Shown piece after piece: positions 1-4,974 of a stretch of 10,813 nucleotides of DNA. Under the pieces are notes generated by a model. It was not told where the DNA came from. It saw only the letters and a program-made list of their open reading frames with translations, and ran no database searches. Positions within the stretch are counted from its first letter, which is position 1; each line of letters opens with the position of its first letter. The stretch comes from Chlamydiae bacterium RIFCSPHIGHO2_12_FULL_49_9 (GTDB taxonomy: Bacteria > Chlamydiota > Chlamydiia > Chlamydiales > SM23-39). The DNA lies in contig MGLY01000004.1 in NCBI GenBank assembly GCA_001794935.1, forward strand, positions 1-10,813, in the 5' to 3' direction. Position numbers and translations under genes: made by a program.

Positions 1-5
1 CCTTC

Positions 6-44
6 CGACGAAGCGTCGTTGGGGACCCCGTGTGCCTCGCCGAG
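6..44. repeat. Fragment of GC-rich palindromic repeat at window edge
   Basis: Three short dyads follow one another: CGACG/CGTCG (6-10 and 14-18, loop AAG), GGGG/CCCC around one base (21-29), and CTCGCCGAG (36-44). The 9-mer CTCGCCGAG also occurs at 10556-10564 inside the large palindrome on the right of the window, in a similar GC-rich setting. This is probably the end of another member of that repeat family, cut by the window boundary. No T-run follows, so I do not call it a terminator for the minus-strand gene that ends at 72. Confidence 0.4.
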
Positions 45-71
45 CCATCTGTCACCTGTTTGGAGCGCGGG

Positions 72-1523
72 TTAATAGTTATCTAGAGCTTCGAAGATGC
101 CTATATCTACAAGCATCGCTCGGATGAGAGTTGGATCTGTTGGGTTTGGGAGTTGCGCTTCTTGTTTTTGGCGCCAAAGTTCCCACCACTCTCTGCTTTC
201 TTGAATAGGGATTGCTTTTTCGATAGCGGAAGTAGAGAGAAATTCTTCGCACAAGTTGGTTTCATTTTGCGGCGGGGAAAGAGCCCACTTATTTGCTTCG
301 GCGCTGGGGCTGTAAAGACCGTACAAAATCGAATTGGCTTTCAGCTCCCACTGATCGCAGTCGGCTCCTTCGAGATAAGAACCGAGAAAAATGCGAGAGA
401 ATAGATCTTCAGACCTTTCTTTTCTCAACGGAATCAAACGCTCGCGTAGAAAAGCGTCTCTCCGCAAGTCTTCCAGATGGAAAAGAATTTTAGATTGAAG
501 ATCTATCCCTTCCAAATCGCTCCGAATCTCTCGATAAATCTCTTCGATTGCCTGGAAATTTCCCGATTCGGGAAAATCCTTATCTTCGGGGCGGTAAAGC
601 CGATTCATGAGCCGCAGCAAAAGAGAGGGATTTCCTTTAGTCTCTACATAGTGGGCGATGACTTTTAAATAATCTCGCATCGATTTTTTATATCTCCGGG
701 CGTGCAAAGGGAGCTTTTCATGCACTTCCAAAGAGGCGATGAGATGAGTCAACTTTGCCCGAAGATCGTCTGAACGGCCTGGAATTCGATCAAAAGCAGC
801 GACAAGATGATTTAAATCAATTGCGGGAATAACAGGTTTTGGAATCCGGGTGAGCGCCTCGGGCTTTACTCGAAGAACTTTATTTTCAAGGTTTTGGAAT
901 ATTTCAAAAGTTAAAACATCTGTTGCCGGGGGAAGAGGATCTGCCGCTTCAGATTCTGAGAGCAAATCGAAAAAAGCAGGGGCAAACTGAACTAATCCCA
1001 AAATCAGCAAAGACGCGACTTCTCCATTCAAGGCATTTAGGATGATGAACCCTCCCAACCCTGCATACTGAAAGTAAGGCGGAAGGAGGCCATCTGCCAC
1101 ATCAATTCCTAAAGCTAATAGAGAGGACGCCCCGAGATATGCGCTGCCAAAATAGATGAGAGCTAAACAGGAGACCGCGTAACCGATTCTATACATTGGA
1201 ACTAGAAGATCTTGGACGCGCCGGAGCGCTGAGGCGTCATCCAGGAGAGCAGCGGCGGTTGCAAGGATAAGAGGGGTTAAGTACACAACCAACCGGTGTG
1301 CTAGAGGAGCGCTCGTCTTCCCTAAAGTTGCCAGGGATGAGTCAGCGCATTTCAAAAAGTTGCGCCCTTCAAACATTTGGAGCGCAATCTTGCCAATCGG
1401 AAGACGGGACTTTATGTCGGAAATTTTGAATACCCCTAAAAAAAGTCTCGAGCTTACTCCTTCAAGGGCAGCAGTGAGTTGTGGAAGTCTGGGAAGAAAT
1501 TGTTTGATTTCGTTCAAAACCAT
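72..1523 (-). CDS. Unrecognised membrane protein, 483 aa
   Basis: I do not recognise the family. The N-terminal 70 residues are soluble-looking. Residues about 74-94, 107-139, 150-165 and 167-187 are hydrophobic and probably make three to four membrane segments. From about residue 190 to the end the protein is hydrophilic, charged and mostly helical-looking, rich in Leu, Arg and Glu, with a Trp-rich patch (REWWELWRQK) near residue 445. A hydrophobic N-terminal half with a large cytosolic-type tail is common among lineage-specific Chlamydiae proteins, including inclusion-membrane candidates; that link is inference only. The ATG at 1521-1523 has only a poor Shine-Dalgarno (CCGGAA). A TATAAT on the minus strand (1546-1551) is a possible -10, without a convincing -35. 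The gene stands alone, divergent from tRNA-Leu. The length and continuity of the frame make it a real gene. Confidence 0.82.
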   Translation of the reverse strand: MVLNEIKQFLPRLPQLTAALEGVSSRLFLGVFKISDIKSRLPIGKIALQMFEGRNFLKCADSSLATLGKTSAPLAHRLVVYLTPLILATAAALLDDASALRRVQDLLVPMYRIGYAVSCLALIYFGSAYLGASSLLALGIDVADGLLPPYFQYAGLGGFIILNALNGEVASLLILGLVQFAPAFFDLLSESEAADPLPPATDVLTFEIFQNLENKVLRVKPEALTRIPKPVIPAIDLNHLVAAFDRIPGRSDDLRAKLTHLIASLEVHEKLPLHARRYKKSMRDYLKVIAHYVETKGNPSLLLRLMNRLYRPEDKDFPESGNFQAIEEIYREIRSDLEGIDLQSKILFHLEDLRRDAFLRERLIPLRKERSEDLFSRIFLGSYLEGADCDQWELKANSILYGLYSPSAEANKWALSPPQNETNLCEEFLSTSAIEKAIPIQESREWWELWRQKQEAQLPNPTDPTLIRAMLVDIGIFEALDNY

Positions 1524-1679
1524 TTCCGGTTAAAAATTTCAAAAAATTATATAAAAAACGATTTTTTTATTCTACTTATAATTTGTGTCTTGTCTTGATT
1601 AAAATTATGGCTTGTTGATTCCCGCTCCAGAATTGATCTTGGTATAAAAGAGACAACTCGTTTATCATCTTTGGTTTAT

Positions 1680-1763
1680 GCCGGTGTGGCGAAATTGGTA
1701 GACGCGGTAGACTCAAAATCTACTCCTAGCAATAGGGTGCTGGTTCGAGTCCGGTCACCGGCA
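1680..1763 (+). tRNA. tRNA-Leu (anticodon CAA)
   Basis: The 84-nt sequence folds into a class II tRNA. The acceptor stem is GCCGGTG (1680-1686) with CACCGGC (1756-1762) and discriminator A1763. The anticodon stem is GTAGA/TCTAC (1707-1711, 1719-1723) around loop CTCAAAA, giving anticodon CAA (1714-1716), which reads UUG. The long variable arm is CCTA-GCAA-TAGG, and the T-loop is the usual GGTTCGAGTCC (1742-1752). CCA is not encoded; the DNA continues TAAAC. A TATAAA at 1643-1648 is a possible -10, but the best -35 (TTGATT, 1615-1620) is 22 bp away. The 3' strand of the gene is also the left arm of a perfect palindrome (1755-1814). Confidence 0.97.
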
Positions 1764-1814
1764 TAAACAACAAGGGGAAGGCAAGTGCCTTCCCCTTGTT
1801 GTTTATGCCGGTGA
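1755..1814. repeat. Perfect 29-bp inverted repeat including the tRNA-Leu 3' end
   Basis: Arm 1755-1783 is exactly reverse-complementary to 1786-1814, with AG between; the practical loop is AAGT. The left arm covers the last nine bases of the tRNA gene. The right arm therefore carries GCCGGTG (1807-1813), identical to the 5' acceptor strand of the tRNA. After a 26-nt interruption (1815-1840), GGACTCGAA (1841-1849) is the reverse complement of the tRNA T-arm TTCGAGTCC (1744-1752). The whole is thus an inverted copy of the tRNA 3' half split by a hairpin insert. Confidence 0.95.
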
Positions 1815-1853
1815 AAAAACGGTCCAGTGGACCGTTTTTAGGACTCGAAGTGA
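1811..1853 (+). repeat. 43-nt hairpin repeat, copy 1 (terminator-like)
   Basis: The 43-nt unit runs from GTGAAAAAACGG to ACTCGAAGTGA. Its core at 1815-1839 is a perfect palindrome, AAAAACGGTCC-AGT-GGACCGTTTTT, giving a GC-rich stem followed by five T on either strand, so it fits a bidirectional intrinsic terminator. It lies 48 bp past tRNA-Leu and probably ends that transcript. Two further copies lie at 1937-1979 (one mismatch, ACTTGAA) and 3234-3276 (one mismatch, GGG for GTG). Confidence 0.88.
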
Positions 1854-1881
1854 GTACTTCGGCGCTTCGACGAAGGATGAA

Positions 1882-1934
1882 CCGGCTTTCGGGACGGGAC
1901 ACGCATTTTGCGTGCCCGCCAGAAAGGAGTCCGG
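1882..1934. repeat. Compound hairpin between repeat copies 1 and 2
   Basis: Nested pairing is visible: CCGG (1882-1885) with CCGG (1931-1934), CTTTC (1886-1890) with GAAAG (1922-1926), then CGGG-a-CACGCA (1895-1905) with TGCGTGCCCG (1909-1918) around TTT. A small dyad CTTCG-A-CGAAG precedes it at 1865-1875. No coding potential is evident, and no T-run follows. Confidence 0.7.
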
Positions 1935-1936
1935 CG

Positions 1937-1979
1937 GTGAAAAAACGGTCCAGTGGACCGTTTTTAGGACTTGAAGTGA
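1937..1979 (+). repeat. 43-nt hairpin repeat, copy 2
   Basis: This is identical to copy 1 at 1811-1853 except for one base (C to T, giving ACTTGAA). The hairpin core is 1941-1965. It lies 126 bp after copy 1 in the same orientation, but without the tRNA-derived palindrome in front of it; the sequence before it is GTCCGGCG. Confidence 0.88.
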
Positions 1980-1982
1980 GGG

Positions 1983-2145
1983 TGGCGTTTATACTGCGCA
2001 CAGTATACGCCAGCCGAACCGGCGGGAAGCCCGGAGTCACGGTCATCGGCAAAAAAACCCAGCAATAGCTGGTTTTTTTGTCGGTCCGGTAGCAGGGGCG
2101 AAGCCCTGTGAGAGGGCGTCCCATGCGTGGCGAAGCGCACGCATG
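1983..2145. repeat. Run of short hairpins in the gene-free stretch after tRNA-Leu
   Basis: Successive dyads are: 1983-2012 (TGGCG..TATACTG with CAGTATACGCCA, two bulged T), 2013-2023 (GCCG-AAC-CGGC), 2093-2108 (CAGGG/CCCTG with loop GCGAAG), and 2122-2145 (CATGCGTG/CACGCATG enclosing GCGAAGCG). Two of the loops contain the heptamer GCGAAGC. Together with the features at 1755-1979 and 2051-2191 they fill the 436 bp between tRNA-Leu and dinD. I see no credible protein in this stretch. Confidence 0.65.
2051..2079 (+). terminator. Bidirectional terminator-like hairpin
   Basis: A7 and CCCAGC, loop AATA, then GCTGG and T7. One C is bulged on the left arm. The T-run follows the stem on the plus strand, and the A-run gives a U-run on the minus strand, so it could stop readthrough from tRNA-Leu or from dinD. 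Confidence 0.7.
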
Positions 2146-2159
2146 CGGGAAGGGGTTTG

Positions 2160-2191
2160 GGGAAGGGCGTAGAGCCTTCCCTTTTTGTTTT
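2160..2191 (+). terminator. Intrinsic terminator, plus strand
   Basis: GGGAAGG (2160-2166) pairs with CCTTCCC (2175-2181) and is followed directly by TTTTTGTTTT (2182-2191). The polarity suits transcripts coming from the tRNA-Leu side. On the dinD strand there is no U-run after the stem. Confidence 0.72.
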
Positions 2192-2199
2192 GCCGGATC

Positions 2200-3078
2200 T
2201 CAGGATTCGGAAGAATTGGCAATCCCCAATGTATCCTTAGGATCCAGTGCAAGTCGAGGCTTAGCCGTTTTAAGTCGTTTTTCTACCCTCTTAATCGACT
2301 CAGCTGGGGGAATATTCTCGGGGAGGGTTCCGCCAATTTTAACGATTGCAGCGCGAACCTCCTCTCCTACCGCTTCATGGGTTTCGATCGCATCTCTTTG
2401 ATTCTTGATACCTTCGCGTTTGAGCTTTTCGCGTGTTTGGACCATGCGAAACTGATTGTTGACCAATTCAGTAGTACCCATTCGGTCCATCAGGTTCTCT
2501 TTAGACAGTATCCCTTTACGAGCTTTAATTGCATCTACCCCAAGCCCTCCGTATAGCCCCTTGTATCCAGCATCATGGAAGATGCCGAACATTTTGTCCT
2601 GCACACCTGCCTCTCGAGCAGCGCCCGATAGAGCTTTAAATTCGATGGCTGCTTGTTCTCGTATTTCTAGTCTTTCTAAGTCAGCAGCCATCTGGTCTGA
2701 AATCTCTTGCCTGCGCGTTTGGATGGCAAAGTACTTTTGGGCCTGGGCAATTTCGGGTTTTCTTGAATCGCCGTTTTGGGCAATGAGATAACAGGCAAAG
2801 CGTGAAAGGTGGTAATCCTCAACCATTTGAATACGCCCTTTTCCACTAGTGATTGGGTTGCGGGCGCCCGCAAAGTGATGGCTTGGATCATTCCCAGACT
2901 GTTTGCAAGACTCCATGGCTTTTTTGATCGCATTTTTAAAGTCTCTCCAGTGAGAATAGCCTAAGAAAGGCTGGAGGTCTCTTGCGCTCCAGTATTCTGT
3001 GCCGTGTTGATTCAGTTTTTTAAGAGATTCGAAGGATAGATTCGACGGCACCGGAACTTGGTCATTAAACTGATCCAT
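2200..3078 (-). CDS. dinD: DinD-like DNA-damage-inducible protein D
   Basis: The 292-aa product resembles E. coli DinD (about 274 aa) along its length. The N-terminal region (residues 26-52, GTEYWSARDLQPFLGYS...FKNAI) matches the Bro-N-like start. YHLSRFACYLIAQNGD (89-104) and YFAIQTRRQE (116-125) are family hallmarks, as are GYKGLYGG (171-178) and MGTTELVNNQFRMVQT (200-215). E. coli DinD is SOS-induced and inhibits RecA strand exchange; that role is known for the family and not shown here. I chose ATG 3076-3078 because GGAG lies 9 nt upstream. An in-frame TTG at 3091-3093 would add five residues but lacks a Shine-Dalgarno. No LexA-type operator is visible upstream. The gene is flanked on both sides by the hairpin repeats, which suggests acquisition with them. 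Confidence 0.93.
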   Translation of the reverse strand: MDQFNDQVPVPSNLSFESLKKLNQHGTEYWSARDLQPFLGYSHWRDFKNAIKKAMESCKQSGNDPSHHFAGARNPITSGKGRIQMVEDYHLSRFACYLIAQNGDSRKPEIAQAQKYFAIQTRRQEISDQMAADLERLEIREQAAIEFKALSGAAREAGVQDKMFGIFHDAGYKGLYGGLGVDAIKARKGILSKENLMDRMGTTELVNNQFRMVQTREKLKREGIKNQRDAIETHEAVGEEVRAAIVKIGGTLPENIPPAESIKRVEKRLKTAKPRLALDPKDTLGIANSSES

Positions 3079-3122
3079 GGGCTTGAACTCCAAATGGCTT
3101 GTTAGGTGGTGTTAAAGAGAAA

Positions 3123-3152
3123 ATTTTAAGCGTCTCTCTGAGTTTTTTCCAA
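3123..3152 (-). promoter_or_regulatory. Candidate promoter of dinD
   Basis: On the minus strand, TTGGAA (3147-3152) and TAAAAT (3123-3128) are separated by 18 bp. Transcription would start near 3116, leaving a leader of about 37 nt before the ATG. Each box has one or two deviations from the sigma-70 consensus. Confidence 0.45.
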
Positions 3153-3164
3153 TCAAAAGTTCTG

Positions 3165-3183
3165 ATTACGTCCGATTGCCCGC
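3165..3183 (+). pseudogene. Decayed 3' fragment of tRNA-Leu
   Basis: GTCCGATTGCCCGC (3170-3183) aligns with the tRNA 3' end GTCCGGTCACCGGC (1749-1762) at 10 of 14 positions. The next 15 bases, ATAAACAACAAGGGG, are identical to those following the intact tRNA. Upstream, GATTAC weakly resembles the T-loop GGTTCGA. The tRNA part alone would be too weak; its position at the head of a near-identical block makes homology likely. Confidence 0.5.
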
Positions 3184-3231
3184 ATAAACAACAAGGGGCT
3201 CCCCGTTTGGGGAGCCCCTTGTTGTTTATGC
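3182..3231. repeat. Perfect 23-bp hairpin, second copy of the tRNA-flanking palindrome
   Basis: Arm 3182-3204 is exactly complementary to 3209-3231 around loop GTTT. The outer stem (GCATAAACAACAAGGGG) equals that of the hairpin at 1755-1814, but the inner stem is CTCCCC/GGGGAG instead of AAGGCA/TGCCTT. The inner sequence has changed while pairing is kept. Confidence 0.93.
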
Positions 3232-3233
3232 CG

Positions 3234-3276
3234 GGGAAAAAACGGTCCAGTGGACCGTTTTTAGGACTCGAAGTGA
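3234..3276 (+). repeat. 43-nt hairpin repeat, copy 3; likely terminator of the TPR gene
   Basis: This matches copy 1 at 42 of 43 positions (G for T at 3235). The palindrome core 3238-3262 has A5 on the left and T5 on the right. On the minus strand it lies 34 bp beyond the stop codon at 3296 and gives stem plus U-run, so it probably terminates that gene. Weak similarity to copy 1 continues to about 3294. Confidence 0.88.
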
Positions 3277-3295
3277 ATCCTTCAGCGCCCTTCGC

Positions 3296-4213
3296 CTAGA
3301 GATCGAGGATTTTTGCTAGCGCGAATCCCGAAAAAGCATTCTGGCCTACGCCGAGAAACTCCAGCCAGTACCCGCGAAGCGTAAGTCCTTCTTTGCAAAG
3401 AGGGCAAAAGTCGGCCCGAGCTTGTTCCGGATCGTTATTTAAGAAATGGATCAAGCCTCGGATTAGCGGGAGGTCATCGACGTCCAAGCAAGGGTTGGAA
3501 TCTATCACTTCATTATAGTCTTGAAGAGCTCCTGTATAATCGCCCAGCATTGCCTTACAAAAACCTCGTGTTTGTAGGTACTGTTCTCGATCTAATTCGG
3601 ATAGTTTTTCATCCTTTAGCCGTTCGTCCAATATTTTAATTCTATCCTCGGTGAAGGACTCGCGAACTGACTCGGGAAGCGGCATTCCTTTTGCTTTTAA
3701 TAACAGAAGGAGGATTGGATCGGGAAGTTTTGCAAGTTCTGTCAATTCAGGGATGTTGCCGTTTGCCCATTTTAACAAAATATGACCAGTCTCCCCTTCT
3801 ACCAGAGGACCATCTTCGGAAGAAGACTGGGCGCTGTCCCCGTTGTTCAGCTTGCTCAGGCAATCTACTACTCCATCAGTATCCCCCAGGTATACATGAA
3901 GGGCTAATTTTTCTATTGTGTATACACACTTTTCAAAATCGTCGGAAGTGCTTGCGATCAGTTGGTCCAGATCCTGCAACCGTTGGGTTGCATTTTCTCG
4001 ATTGAGCGGGAGATCGTCAGCAGAAGTCATTTGCTTTTCGATTCTCAACTGTTCTGATTGAGATTCGGCTCTCATCCTTCTTGCAGAGGCTTTAGAAGAT
4101 GAGGGGAGCGTTGCGGAAGTCGATTTTTCTATAAAGCGTTGAACAGAACTGGCGATAGAGAAAGGTTCTGCTTTTTTTGTATTTATGTTATTATTTAGTA
4201 TGGTTATTAACAT
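3296..4213 (-). CDS. TPR-like protein of unknown role, 305 aa
   Basis: No family is recognised with confidence. Residues about 210-243 (QYLQTRGFCKAMLGDYTGAL and on to NP) fit a tetratricopeptide repeat well, with the usual small residues, the A-x-x-x-Y/F spacing and a closing Pro. A second, degenerate repeat covers about 247-276. TPRs bind peptides of partner proteins. The N-terminal 70 residues are Ser-, Lys- and Arg-rich and probably disordered, followed by two or three amphipathic helices (76-122). There is no signal peptide or membrane segment, so it is probably cytosolic or secreted by a non-Sec route. ATG 4211-4213 has GGAG 8 nt upstream (4222-4225). The gene follows the small gene at 4278-4601 on the same strand after 64-67 bp, so cotranscription is possible. 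Its stop lies 20 bp from the 43-nt repeat. Confidence 0.85.
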   Translation of the reverse strand: MLITILNNNINTKKAEPFSIASSVQRFIEKSTSATLPSSSKASARRMRAESQSEQLRIEKQMTSADDLPLNRENATQRLQDLDQLIASTSDDFEKCVYTIEKLALHVYLGDTDGVVDCLSKLNNGDSAQSSSEDGPLVEGETGHILLKWANGNIPELTELAKLPDPILLLLLKAKGMPLPESVRESFTEDRIKILDERLKDEKLSELDREQYLQTRGFCKAMLGDYTGALQDYNEVIDSNPCLDVDDLPLIRGLIHFLNNDPEQARADFCPLCKEGLTLRGYWLEFLGVGQNAFSGFALAKILDL

Positions 4214-4277
4214 GTTTCTGTCTCCAGTTTTTGTGTTATGATACTATTTTTCGTGTTTTTAAAAAAAATATGAAAAA

Positions 4278-4601
4278 TCACTCCGAATCATCGGTCAATT
4301 CAAAATAAGCATACGTTGCAGCCCCAGCAACACCGGCGGCAACAAATGGCGTATAGGGAGCAGTAGGAGAGCCGAGGCTGGCCTGCAATGTAAGAACTGT
4401 AAATGTAGCAGCAGAAACAGCTGCAACTGTGCAAGCTTTGCCAACCCATTTTGGAACGCCCTTTTCTTTTCGCAACTCGGGCTTTATATAGCTCTCCGGG
4501 TAAGACGCATGGTTAAAATTCACACCTTCATAAATCGGTTCTTGAGAAACGGCCATTAGAGCTTGACCATAGGCAATTGCAATAAACAAAACAGATCTCA
4601 T
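4278..4601 (-). CDS. Small exported or membrane protein, 107 aa
   Basis: Two adjacent ATGs occur, at 4602-4604 and 4599-4601. AAGGAG is only 3 nt from the first and 6 nt from the second, so I chose the second; the other start adds one Met. The N-terminus MRSVLFIAIAYGQALMAVSQ looks like a signal peptide or anchor, with a short n-region, hydrophobic core and AxA-like end. Two more hydrophobic stretches, about 53-75 (ACTVAAVSAATFTVLTLQA) and 85-98 (FVAAGVAGAATYAYF), could form a membrane hairpin. The C-terminus is acidic (ELTDDSE). The family is not recognised. The strong ribosome-binding site and typical signal sequence support a real gene. It is the first gene of a possible two-gene unit with the TPR-like protein. 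Confidence 0.75.
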   Translation of the reverse strand: MRSVLFIAIAYGQALMAVSQEPIYEGVNFNHASYPESYIKPELRKEKGVPKWVGKACTVAAVSAATFTVLTLQASLGSPTAPYTPFVAAGVAGAATYAYFELTDDSE

Positions 4602-4721
4602 CATGCTCTCCTTGTATTGAAAGTAATAAACAGTTTGCTCTGATCTTTGATTTAATCAAACTTAAAAGATTTAATATTCTTTTCGTTCCGAATAAAATTT
4701 TTAGCTCACCTTTTTGCCCTC

Positions 4722-4751
4722 TTGCTTTTTTCTTGCCAATAAGAATAGATT
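4722..4751 (+). promoter_or_regulatory. Candidate promoter of the 38-aa Lys-rich ORF
   Basis: TTGCTT (4722-4727) and TAGATT (4746-4751) are 18 bp apart. The expected start would be near 4758, about 34 nt ahead of the ATG at 4792. The region also lies upstream of the divergent small gene that starts at 4601. Confidence 0.35.
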
Positions 4752-4791
4752 CAAGGGCGCGAGAAATCTCCTCATAACAAGGAAAACCCCC

Positions 4792-4908
4792 ATGACAAAA
4801 GAAGTCGTCAAGCATCGGAAAGAAGAGAAGAAAAAACCTCTTTTATCTCCCAAAGAAAAGAAGGCTAAAAAGCAGGAGAAGAAGCTCCACAAGCAAGGAA
4901 AAATTTGA
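4792..4908 (+). CDS. Small Lys-rich basic protein, 38 aa
   Basis: ATG 4792-4794 follows AAGGA with 8 nt spacing. The peptide begins MTKEVVKHRKEEKKKP, continues with SPKEKKAKKQEKKL, and is nearly half Lys plus Glu, with strong net positive charge and no hydrophobic core. Such peptides are typical of nucleic-acid-binding tails or ribosome- and nucleoid-associated small proteins; Chlamydiae have Lys-rich histone-like proteins, but no specific homology is claimed. An upstream TTG at 4714 in the same frame has no Shine-Dalgarno and reads through less plausible sequence. The good ribosome-binding site and a candidate promoter favour a real gene; A-rich DNA reading as Lys by chance is the alternative. 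Confidence 0.55.
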   Translation: MTKEVVKHRKEEKKKPLLSPKEKKAKKQEKKLHKQGKI

Positions 4909-4974
4909 GATTCCTGGGCGCAGTATATTTACAGGTGATTTTTATCTCCCTCCGATGGTAGGATAGCTGCCATT

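Larger units (their letters stand above)
1764..3183. mobile_element. Candidate tRNA-Leu-associated insertion carrying dinD (inferred)
   Basis: The segment is bracketed by collinear direct repeats (1749-1853 and 3170-3276). Both start in tRNA-Leu 3' sequence and continue through the same hairpin and 43-nt unit. The left copy leaves an intact tRNA and the right copy has only a decayed 3' end, which is how genetic elements that integrate at tRNA 3' ends look. It holds only hairpins and dinD. No integrase, transposase or attachment core can be shown, so a block duplication or gene conversion would explain the repeats equally well. Confidence 0.35.

Noticed and set aside
153..668. Plus-strand frames opposite the 483-aa gene
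   Set aside because: They are shadows of the long minus-strand frame, overlap one another, and lack ribosome-binding sites.
1796..2068. Open frames on both strands over the hairpin region, containing a twice-repeated KKRSSGPFLGLEV peptide
   Set aside because: The peptide is simply the translation of the 43-nt hairpin repeat, and the same peptide appears at 3240-3280. There is no ribosome-binding site, and the minus-strand version runs into the antisense of tRNA-Leu.
3079..3093. TTG start for dinD five codons upstream
   Set aside because: No Shine-Dalgarno precedes the TTG, while the ATG at 3076-3078 has GGAG 9 nt ahead. The homology also begins after that ATG.
1755..3276. CRISPR array
   Set aside because: The three 43-nt repeats are unevenly spaced (83 bp, then 1254 bp between them), contain perfect terminator-type hairpins, and have no cas genes nearby.
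4646..4660. TTTGATT-T-AATCAAA dyad upstream of the small exported protein gene
   Set aside because: It is a perfect 7-bp dyad but in AT-rich DNA, with no well-placed promoter boxes and no second copy, so it is not reported as an operator.
4714..4791. Longer form of the Lys-rich ORF starting at TTG 4714
   Set aside because: There is no Shine-Dalgarno at the TTG, and the candidate promoter lies inside this extension. The ATG at 4792 has AAGGA at good spacing.
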